Assembly (NCBI GenBank): GCA_937901085.1
Contig: CALCHQ010000032.1
Location: 62,001-126,000, forward strand
DNA from: an uncultured Verrucomicrobiales bacterium
GTDB lineage: Bacteria; Verrucomicrobiota; Verrucomicrobiia; Verrucomicrobiales; Akkermansiaceae
Direction of reading: 5' to 3'
Length of the DNA: 64,000 bases
Under the pieces are notes generated by a model. The model saw nothing but the letters and a program-made list of their open reading frames with translations, was not told the origin of the DNA and ran no database searches. Below are positions 46,120 through 53,500 of this stretch, in pieces (positions within the stretch are counted from its first letter, which is position 1; each line of letters starts with the position of its first letter). Made by a program: the position numbers and the translations under genes.

Positions 46120-46461
46120 ATGAAGCCCCATCCACTGGCTGAACAAAGTCTTGATTTTGCCGTTGAAGTAGTCCGTTTCTGTGACAGCATTGAACGAAAC
46201 GCCGTACTGAAAAACCAGTTGTTAAGATCGGCTACCAGTATAGGAGCAAATATTCATGAGGGGGTATATGCCTCCAGCGGTGGCGATTTTGTAAACAAGT
46301 ATCAGATTGCTTTAAAGGAATGTTTCGAAACAGAATACTGGCTGCAGATATTGCAGAGAGGCGGTATTGCTGAGGCTAAAGCCGTATCTTCCTTGGTACA
46401 TCGCTGTGGTAATATCAGGCGCATGTTGATTGCGTCCATTAAGACTGCAAAGAAAGTGTAA
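46120..46461 (+). CDS. S23-type four-helix-bundle protein
   Basis: The 113-residue protein belongs to the same four-helix-bundle family as the gene at 35308: LLRSATSIGANIHEGVYASS and KYQIALKECFETEYWLQIL are the family blocks. Start ATG 46120 (MKPHPLAEQS) fits the family length. ATG 46093, close behind a GGAGG, and GTG 46063 are in-frame alternatives. Like the other copy it is AT-rich compared with flanking genes, has no promoter of the common type, and lies exactly between inverted repeats. The two proteins share SATSIGAN and the YWLQ region but are otherwise quite different, so they are not recent duplicates. Function unknown. Confidence 0.85.
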   Translation: MKPHPLAEQSLDFAVEVVRFCDSIERNAVLKNQLLRSATSIGANIHEGVYASSGGDFVNKYQIALKECFETEYWLQILQRGGIAEAKAVSSLVHRCGNIRRMLIASIKTAKKV

Positions 46462-46501
46462 TTGCTTCCCATTTGGCGCGGGTTCGTTTTTCCGTAAAGA
46501 A

Positions 46502-46588
46502 CATAGGAAACGATATCCAGCCCCTACGGGGCTGGACGATATCCGGCTGCGCCCGGACGATATCTTGCGCCGCGCGCAAGACTATATC
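46502..46588 (-). repeat. right hairpin array of S23 cassette B
   Basis: Read on the minus strand it is GATATAGTC, hairpin CTTGCGCGCGGCGCAAG, GATATCGTC, hairpin CCGGGCGCAGCCGG, GATATCGTC, hairpin CCAGCCCCGTAGGGGCTGG, GATATCGTT. It has one module more than the left array. Confidence 0.85.
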
Positions 46589-46606
46589 CATCGCTGCGCT
46601 CGGGCC

Positions 46607-47695
46607 TTAGGCAAACGATTCAAAAAAGCCGCCACCCAGGAGTTTTTCACCACGCAGGGCATCCGGCTCATAAAAGGCACAGACCTGCCCCAGCGCCAGG
46701 GCGCGCACGGGGGTATCAAAATCCAGCTGCACCTTGCCACCACCCAGATGCGTGCAGGTGGCCGGCACGGCAGCGGCGCGGTAGCGCGGCTGCGCCATGA
46801 CCCGCTCCGGCAGCGGCGCGAGGGTATTGGAAATGCTGCCTACAATGGCACGGCGGGTGTAGAGGCCGGGAGTCTCCTGACCCTCATAGCCCAGAATGAG
46901 GCGGTTGCGTTCCAGGTCTTTCCCTACGACCACATAGGCCACACCTTCGCGCGGAGAGGCCACATGGTGACCCTTGCGCTGCCCCATGGTGAAGAGGTGC
47001 AGGCCATCGTGGCGCCCCAGTTTGCGGCCGTTGATATCGACAATGTCGCCGGGATTATCGGGAAGGTAGTGGCGCAGGAAATCGCTCATTTTGACCTGGC
47101 CGATGAAGCAGATACCCTGCGAATCCTTTTTCCCGGCATTCGGCAAATCAAAGCGGCGGGCAATTCCGCGCACCTGGGGTTTGGTGATGCCGCCCACGGG
47201 GAAGATGGCATGTGCCACCTGTTCCGGGCGCATGAGGGCCAGAAAGTAGGACTGGTCCTTGTTCTCATCTGCCCCGCGCAGGATGTAGCTGCCCTCGCCG
47301 GGGACATCGAGGCGCTGGGCATAGTGGCCGGTGGCTACGCCGCTGAATCCCTGTTCGAGGGCGTAATCCAGCAGCACGCCGAATTTCATTTCACGGTTGC
47401 AGAGGACATCCGGGTTCGGGGTGGAGCCGCTGCGGTAGCCCTCTATCAGGTAGTTGACGATGCGCTGGCGGTATTGCTCGATGAGGTCCACCACGCGGAA
47501 CTCGATGCCCAGCTTGCGGCAAACCCCCAGCGCGTCCTCGATATCGCGCTCCCAGGGGCACTCGCCCGGTATGTTTTCCTCATTGACCCAGTTCTTCATG
47601 TAGGCCGCCACTACTTCATGCCCCTGCTCTACCAGCAGGGCTGCTGCAGCAGCGCTGTCCACGCCGCCGCTCAGGGCTGTCAGAATCCGGGCCAT
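46607..47695 (-). CDS. mnmA: tRNA-specific 2-thiouridylase
   Basis: The 362-residue enzyme adds sulfur at C2 of wobble U34 in tRNA for Lys, Glu and Gln. The PP-loop SGGVDS is at residues 9-14, the catalytic cysteines lie in PNPDVLCNREMKF (near 103) and GICFIG (near 202), and the C-terminal barrel ends GEKLLGGGFFESF, close to the family's usual LGGGxI end. It follows the ribbon-helix-helix gene by 19 nt on the same strand with no separate promoter seen. It is convergent with the S23 cassette. Confidence 0.95.
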   Translation of the reverse strand: MARILTALSGGVDSAAAAALLVEQGHEVVAAYMKNWVNEENIPGECPWERDIEDALGVCRKLGIEFRVVDLIEQYRQRIVNYLIEGYRSGSTPNPDVLCNREMKFGVLLDYALEQGFSGVATGHYAQRLDVPGEGSYILRGADENKDQSYFLALMRPEQVAHAIFPVGGITKPQVRGIARRFDLPNAGKKDSQGICFIGQVKMSDFLRHYLPDNPGDIVDINGRKLGRHDGLHLFTMGQRKGHHVASPREGVAYVVVGKDLERNRLILGYEGQETPGLYTRRAIVGSISNTLAPLPERVMAQPRYRAAAVPATCTHLGGGKVQLDFDTPVRALALGQVCAFYEPDALRGEKLLGGGFFESFA

Positions 47696-47714
47696 GCGGG
47701 CGGCTGAAGATATT

Positions 47715-47918
47715 TTATTCTTCCTCCTTGATGGCGGTGGGAGGCAGCTCCGGCTGCGGCTTCAGCACGCCCTGCTGAGCCAGACCGTTGAGCATGCTCT
47801 GCAGAGCCTGCACAATGAAACCGCTGCGGTCCACGCGGTTGTACTGGCAGAGGATTTCCATTTCCTGGAGCAGGTCATCCGGGCAACGGAACGATATTGT
47901 ACGGGTTTTCATAGTCAT
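47715..47918 (-). CDS. ribbon-helix-helix protein
   Basis: A 67-residue protein starting MTMKTRTISFRCPDDLLQEM, the beta strand and first helix of a CopG/Arc-like ribbon-helix-helix fold, continuing DRSGFIVQALQSMLNGL for the second helix. Such proteins bind DNA as dimers, as regulators or antitoxins. No toxin gene is adjacent: the next gene, 19 nt on, is mnmA. The acidic Pro-rich tail (PELPPTAIKEEE) has no motif. ATG 47912 (MKTRT) is an alternative start. Confidence 0.75.
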   Translation of the reverse strand: MTMKTRTISFRCPDDLLQEMEILCQYNRVDRSGFIVQALQSMLNGLAQQGVLKPQPELPPTAIKEEE

Positions 47919-47926
47919 CTCGGCTT

Positions 47927-47955
47927 ATGCTAGCAGATGCCGCCGGCTATTTCAA
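47927..47955 (-). promoter_or_regulatory. promoter of the ribbon-helix-helix/mnmA pair
   Basis: Minus strand: TTGAAA (47955-47950), 17 nt, TAGCAT (47932-47927), 8 nt before ATG 47918. Confidence 0.55.
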
Positions 47956-47985
47956 GGGTAATCTCATGCGGTCGAGTCAGCGCAC

Positions 47986-48546
47986 TCACCAGTCCACCTC
48001 TATCTTCTCCACCTGGCCCTGCTTGTTCTCGTACAACACATAGCCGTTCTCCACGCCGAAACGGTGTACCTCCATGGTGACTTTCACGTCGAAGCAGCAA
48101 TAGCGGGCAATATCAAGCATTTTCTGCACGTCGCCCGTCTTTTCATATTCTGCCCACCATTTGAGCGCATCGGTGCCCTCGGCAGTCTTGGAATTGCCCC
48201 CCAGCGTCACCTTGGCCACGGAATCCAGCTTGAGGCGGTGCCCGATGCGGGTGGTTAAATCAGAGCAGAGGTCGAGATTATGCGTGACATCGGCCACCGT
48301 CCAGAAGGTGTACGCCTGCAGCACCCCATAATCGAAATTCACATGATTATAGCCCACCACGAGGTCTGCCATGCGGAGTTCCTCGATGAGTTCTTCCATG
48401 CGGTCCTCGGTGTAGATATGGTAGGCGTTGTCGCGGGTGGAGAAGGTGACCGCCACCGAAACGCCCATCTTGGCGGTTTCGTGCCAGCCGCCTACTTCGG
48501 CGGCAGAGCGGCGGGTTTCCAGATCAAAATAGACGATGTTCTTCAT
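47986..48546 (-). CDS. DEDD-type 3'-5' exonuclease-like protein
   Basis: A 186-residue RNase H-fold protein with the exonuclease motifs in order: YFDLET near residue 6 (Exo I, D and E), DLVVGYNHVNFDYGVLQ near 60-76 (Exo II) and ARYCCFDVKVTMEV near 150-163 (Exo III, Asp). This spacing resembles the short YprB/RNase_H_2-like group whose substrates are not well defined. It overlaps trmL by 4 nt and is the last gene of the sugar transferase-trmL-exonuclease operon. No helicase or polymerase domain is attached. Confidence 0.75.
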   Translation of the reverse strand: MKNIVYFDLETRRSAAEVGGWHETAKMGVSVAVTFSTRDNAYHIYTEDRMEELIEELRMADLVVGYNHVNFDYGVLQAYTFWTVADVTHNLDLCSDLTTRIGHRLKLDSVAKVTLGGNSKTAEGTDALKWWAEYEKTGDVQKMLDIARYCCFDVKVTMEVHRFGVENGYVLYENKQGQVEKIEVDW

Positions 48547-49016
48547 AACTGACCAGGGGGCAATGTTCGCCGCAGCCCTTCGTAGAGCATGATGGCAATG
48601 GAGGTGGAGAGATTCAGTGAGCGGGCACGTTCGCCCGGCATCGGAATACGGAGGGCGGTTTCAGGATGCTGCGCTATCCAGCGTTCCGGCAAGCCCTTGG
48701 ATTCCGGGCCGAACACCAGGTAGTCGCCATCCTGCAATGGGAGGCTGGAATCCCAGATGCCGTGGGTGGCTTTGGTGGAAAGATACCAGAAGCGCGCGTC
48801 CGGCTCTGCGGCAGCTTCCAGTTCCTCCAGCGAATCCCAGAGCTGCAGATCGACATGTTTCCAATAGTCCAGCCCTGTGCGGCGCACATGTTTTTCATCC
48901 AGGCTGAAGCCGAGCGGCTTAATCAGGTGCAGGCGTGCCCCGGTAGCCACGGCGAGCCGCCCGGCGGCACCGGTGTTGTGGGGGATTTCAGGGTGAAAGA
49001 GGACGATATGGAACAT
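48543..49016 (-). CDS. trmL: tRNA (cytidine/uridine-34-2'-O)-methyltransferase
   Basis: The 157-residue SPOUT methyltransferase uses SAM to methylate the 2'-OH of the wobble nucleotide in some tRNA-Leu. The knot motifs are intact: FHPEIPHNTGAAGRLAVATG (motif 1), LVFGPESKGLP (motif 2) and RIPMPGERARSLNLSTSIAI (motif 3). The small size without an RNA-binding extension is the TrmL form. It is 5 nt after the sugar transferase and overlaps the exonuclease by ATGA. Confidence 0.92.
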   Translation of the reverse strand: MFHIVLFHPEIPHNTGAAGRLAVATGARLHLIKPLGFSLDEKHVRRTGLDYWKHVDLQLWDSLEELEAAAEPDARFWYLSTKATHGIWDSSLPLQDGDYLVFGPESKGLPERWIAQHPETALRIPMPGERARSLNLSTSIAIMLYEGLRRTLPPGQL

Positions 49017-49021
49017 GTGCC

Positions 49022-50428
49022 TTACTTAGCGCCCTTGCGGAATAACACAGCCGGAATCGTGCGGAAGAAGAGTTTGACATCCAGCCAGAGACTCCACTCG
49101 TCAATATAGCGCAAATCCTTGTTGACCATGTTGTCGAAGTCTGCATTATCGCTGCGGTCCTCCACCTGCCAGAAGCAGGTGAGCCCCGGTTTCACACTCA
49201 TACGGCGGCGGTGTTCTATCCTGGGGAAAGCCTCCGTCTCATACACGGCCAGGGGGCGCGGCCCCACAATGCTCATATCCCCGCTCAGAATGTTGAGCAG
49301 CTGCGGCAATTCATCGATGGATGTTGTACGCAGGAAATGACCGAATTTGAACACGCGGGGGTCATTGGTGAGCTTGAAGATAGGGCCGTTCATCTCATTG
49401 CCATACTTCTCTTTCACTTCGGCCAGGCGTTCCTCGGCATCCACATACATGGAACGGAACTTCCACATGTGGAACACGCGACCGTACACGCCGGAACGGC
49501 GCTGGCGGAAGAATACCGGTCCTTTCGGGTCGCTCAGTTTGATGCCGATGGCCGCTATCACCCAGAGGGGAGAGGAACCAATCAGCATCAGCAAGGCCAC
49601 AATACGGTCCATAACGGCCTTGAACATGCGGGCCCAGGAGTAGGCCGGGGTCGAACTGAGTACCAGCATACGGTTTGTACCCACCTCATTGATGTCTGCC
49701 CGCAGGCAGGTACCCATACGCTCCCGCAGCACGATATTCACATCAATCCCCTGCACCTCGCACTGGCGAATCACTCCGGCAAAGGAATGATGAGCCGCCA
49801 GCCCGCCGAAGACGTACAAATCTGTCACGCTGTGTTCCTCGATAAGCCGCTGGACTTCCTGCTCGCTCTCTTCCTCAACTTCCAGCCGCCCTACAACATT
49901 GAAATTGGACCGCCAGTACTCCGGGAAGGAGTTCCAGCCCTGCTCAATGGCAGCCGGCTCCCCCGCCAGAATCACCTGCCGCCGCCCCATTTCAGTATTA
50001 CCCCGGCTCAGACGGTACAGGCGGGTCAGGCAGTAACGCAGGTACACCACCAGGGAAACACCCACCACATTGGTCAGCAGAATCAGGCTGTGGTACGGAG
50101 ATGTTTCCGCCAGGCCGAGATAAATACCGATGGCGCAGAGATAGTAGACCGCGAAGGTGAGCAGCTGTCTGAGGGCATTCCCCGACCGCTGCATGTTATG
50201 TTTATGGTAGAACCCGACCTGCCGCAGGATAATCGGCACCGCCACCAGCGCCGCCCCCGCCAGGAAGGGCGAGGCGGTAAACAGATTGATGAACTCGCCA
50301 TGAGGCTGGCCACAGAGGCTCAGCACAAAACTGGTGACATAGGGCGAAAAATAGGCAAACACACATGCCAGCGCAAAATCTGCACAGGGGTATACACAAC
50401 GTAAGTAGAATTTGCTGCGACGTGTCAT
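49022..50428 (-). CDS. undecaprenyl-phosphate sugar phosphotransferase (WcaJ/PglC superfamily)
   Basis: A 468-residue inner-membrane enzyme that loads the first sugar-phosphate onto undecaprenyl phosphate for exopolysaccharide or O-antigen. Four or five N-terminal helices and a Rossmann-like CoA-binding-type domain (RRQVILAGEPAAI) precede the bacterial sugar transferase domain: KGPVFFRQRRSGVYGRVFHM, KFRSMYVDAEERL, FLRTTSIDELPQLLNIL, MSIVGPRPL and KPGLTCFWQV, all diagnostic. The sugar cannot be told. No other polysaccharide gene is adjacent, and its operon partners are RNA enzymes. Confidence 0.9.
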   Translation of the reverse strand: MTRRSKFYLRCVYPCADFALACVFAYFSPYVTSFVLSLCGQPHGEFINLFTASPFLAGAALVAVPIILRQVGFYHKHNMQRSGNALRQLLTFAVYYLCAIGIYLGLAETSPYHSLILLTNVVGVSLVVYLRYCLTRLYRLSRGNTEMGRRQVILAGEPAAIEQGWNSFPEYWRSNFNVVGRLEVEEESEQEVQRLIEEHSVTDLYVFGGLAAHHSFAGVIRQCEVQGIDVNIVLRERMGTCLRADINEVGTNRMLVLSSTPAYSWARMFKAVMDRIVALLMLIGSSPLWVIAAIGIKLSDPKGPVFFRQRRSGVYGRVFHMWKFRSMYVDAEERLAEVKEKYGNEMNGPIFKLTNDPRVFKFGHFLRTTSIDELPQLLNILSGDMSIVGPRPLAVYETEAFPRIEHRRRMSVKPGLTCFWQVEDRSDNADFDNMVNKDLRYIDEWSLWLDVKLFFRTIPAVLFRKGAK

Positions 50429-50440
50429 AGGCTCGCGCGA

Positions 50441-50469
50441 ATAATACCACCATTCACCACACCTAACAA
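50441..50469 (-). promoter_or_regulatory. promoter of the sugar transferase operon
   Basis: Minus strand: TTGTTA (50469-50464), 17 nt, TATTAT (50446-50441), 12 nt before ATG 50428. Confidence 0.6.
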
Positions 50470-50505
50470 GGAAATTTCCCTAAATCCGGCAAAATATCTT
50501 TTTAC

Positions 50506-50534
50506 TTGAAAGACAAAGGAAATTTCGGTAGTAT
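50506..50534 (+). promoter_or_regulatory. beta-galactosidase promoter
   Basis: TTGAAA, 17 nt, TAGTAT, ending 9 nt before ATG 50544. GGAAATTTCG lies between the boxes. Confidence 0.6.
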
Positions 50535-50543
50535 ATATTCCGT

Positions 50544-53500
50544 ATGAACTTGCTTAAAAGCATGACGGCTGTAATTGCAATGACGGGAGCCCTGGCCATG
50601 GGGCAGAATGCGTACACTCCGCATCCCGACTGGGAAAATCCCCAGAACCTCTCCCAGGGGCGTGAAGAAGCACGCGCATTCTATGTGCCGTTCGCCAATC
50701 GTGACGAAGCGTTGAAAGGCCACCGCAAGGATTCCTCTCTTGTTCTTTCTCTCAACGGCAACTGGAAATTCCGCTGGTCTCCCAGCCCGGAGACGCGCCC
50801 GCTGGATTTCTACAAGCCTGAAACCGACATCAGCAACTGGGCCGAGATTGATGTACCCAGCAACTGGCAGATGCGCGGTTACGGCACCCCGATTTACAGC
50901 AACCAGCGCTACACCTTTGTGCGCGACTGGCCGCGGGTCATGACCAAGCCCCGCAACAAGGACGAAGAACGCTACACCACCCCCGCCACCGAGCCGAATG
51001 CCGTGGGCAGCTACCGCCGCGATGTGGAGCTTCCCGGCGACTGGAACGGGCGCGAAGTCTTCATCCGTTTCGACGGTGTGGACTCTTTCTTCTACCTCTG
51101 GGTCAACGGCCACAAGGTAGGGTTCTCCAAGGACAGCCGCACCGCCGCTGTCTTTGACATCACGCCCTACGTACAGCCCGGCAGGAACGTGATTGCCGCC
51201 GAGGTGTACCGTTACAGCGATGGCTCTTACCTGGAATGCCAGGATATGTGGCGTCTTTCCGGTATCTTCCGCGATGTGTACCTGTACACGACGCCTAAGG
51301 TCCAGATTCGCGATTTCTTTGTCCATACTGACTTTGACGGCGCTCCCGGCAAGAAAGATTACAGCAGCAGCAAGCTGAGCATCGAGGTGAATGTAGACAA
51401 CCGCAGCACGGCCACCGGCAGCACTACCGTGCAGGGCGAACTCATCGACGCCGCCGGTAAGACTGTGGCCACCATGAGCAGCACCCCGCTCAGCATTTCC
51501 CCTGGCGCTGAAGTACAGACCACCCTGGCCGCCACCATTGCCAACCCGGCTCTGTGGAGTGCCGAAAAGCCCAATCTGTACCGTCTGCTGCTCACCTTGA
51601 AGAATGAACAGGGCGAAATCACCGAGACACTTTCCCGCAAGATTGGTTTCCGCGATGTGCAGCTGGTGGATGGCCGCTTCCTGGTGAACGGCATGCCGGT
51701 GAAGCTCAAGGGTGTCAACCGCCACGAAAGCCAGCACGCCAACGGCCACGCCGTGACCGAGGAGGAGTGCTACCAGGAGCTTCTCATCATGAAGCGCGGC
51801 AACATCAACCACATCCGCAACTCCCACTACCCGCAGGTAGACCGTTTCTATGAAATGTGCGACGAGCTGGGTATCTATGTGTGCGATGAAGCCAACATTG
51901 AATCCCACGGCTACTACTACGGCGAACTCTCCCTCTCCCACCCGGCCGAGTGGAAGGCGCAGCATGTATGGCGCAACAAGAACATGGTGGAACAGAGCAA
52001 GAACCACCCTTGCGTGGTCATCTGGTCCTACGGCAACGAAGCCGGCCCCGGCGATAACTTTGCCGCCGTGCGCGACTGGATCAAGAGCCGCGATGCTTCC
52101 CGCCTTACCCAGTACGAACGCAACAACGACCTGGCAGACCTCTGCTCCAACCAGTACCCCAGCGTGAACTGGACTCGCAACATTGCCGGCACCAAGCTCC
52201 AGAAGCCCTGGTACATTTCCGAATACGCCCACATCCTCTGCAATTCCATGGGCAACCTGGCTGACTACTGGGAAGCCATCGACAGCAGCGATTCCATCAT
52301 CGGCGGCGGCATCTGGGAATGGATTCACCAGAGCTATGACCAGGTAGTCACCCTGCCCAACGGCCAGAAGGTAACCCGCCAGGCCTACGGTGGTGACCAC
52401 GGTGAATACCCCCACGACGGCATCTTCTGCATCAAGGGTGTGATTTACAGCGACCGCACCGTCACCCCGCTCTACGACGAAATCCGCAAGGTGCAGCAGA
52501 ACGCCTCCTTCAGCATGGGCGAACTCACCAGCGAAGGCCTTGTCATCAACATCCGCAACAAGCACCTCTTCACTGATCTTGACGAATACGACGGCAGCTG
52601 GGTTCTCTGCGAAGAAGGCAGCAAACCTGTTCTGCAGGGCAGCTTTGCCCCCTCTGCCGCCCCGCTGACCACCCAGAAGCTGGTACTGCCGCTTTCTGCC
52701 GAACAGCTGCTTTCCCTCAAGAAAGACCGCCGCTACCATCTGACCGTCAATCTGCAGCTCAAGCAGAAGACCGAATGGGCAGACAAGGGCTATGTCATCG
52801 CTACCGAACAGCTTTCCCTGCCGGAGGAAATGACAGGCTACGATGCCCGCAACAACCTGGTGCAGCTGACAGAAGCCAAGGTGGACGTCCGCAACCAGAG
52901 CGGGCAGATGCTCGTCATCGGGCCGAACTTCTCCCTCTGCGTCGACAAGGTGACCGGCGGGCTCAAGAACTACATCGTGAACGGCCGTCAGCTGCTGGGC
53001 GAAAAGGCCACCGTCCACCTCAACGCCTTCCGCGCCCCGGTAGCCAATGACAAGTGGGCCATGAACCAGTGGCTCAATAACGGCCTGGGTAATCTGACCC
53101 ACAGCGCCACACCCCTGCTGGTGGAACGCCTGGATCACGGTGTCGTGCGTATCTCCTGCGATGTCACCAGCCAGGGTACCCGCAAGGAAAACCTCAACAG
53201 CGGTGAGTACGACCAGGGCACTTACAAGGTGAAGGACCTCGGTCCCATCACCGAAAAGGACTTCAAGTTCACCACGCAGCTGGTCTACACCATCCTGCCG
53301 AATGGCTATGTGAGCGTGCAGGCCGGCATCATCCCCAGCATGAACAAGGTCGTGCTGCCCAAACTCGGCTTCACGCTGAGCATGCCCGAACGCTACTCCA
53401 ACGTGCGCTGGTATGGCCGCGGCCCCGGCGAAAACTACACCGACCGCAAGGCCGGTTCCCACATGGGCATCTGGAACAACACCGTCGAGGGCATGGTGGA

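Larger units (their letters stand above)
45973..46606 (+). mobile_element. candidate S23 cassette B: four-helix-bundle gene inside hairpin arrays
   Basis: The complete gap between lpxI and the convergent mnmA is one structured unit. The left array (45978-46043), the S23-type gene and the right array (46502-46588) are visible. The inner 42 nt of the arrays are inverted copies differing at one position. No transposase is present. Whether it moves, and how, is unknown. Confidence 0.55.

Noticed and set aside
35238..46606. A diversity-generating retroelement suggested by the Avd-like S23 proteins
   Set aside because: No reverse transcriptase, template repeat or variable-repeat gene is visible near either S23 gene.
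47715..47918. Antitoxin of a toxin-antitoxin pair
   Set aside because: No toxin-like gene is adjacent on either side; the neighbours are mnmA and a DEDD exonuclease-like gene from another operon.
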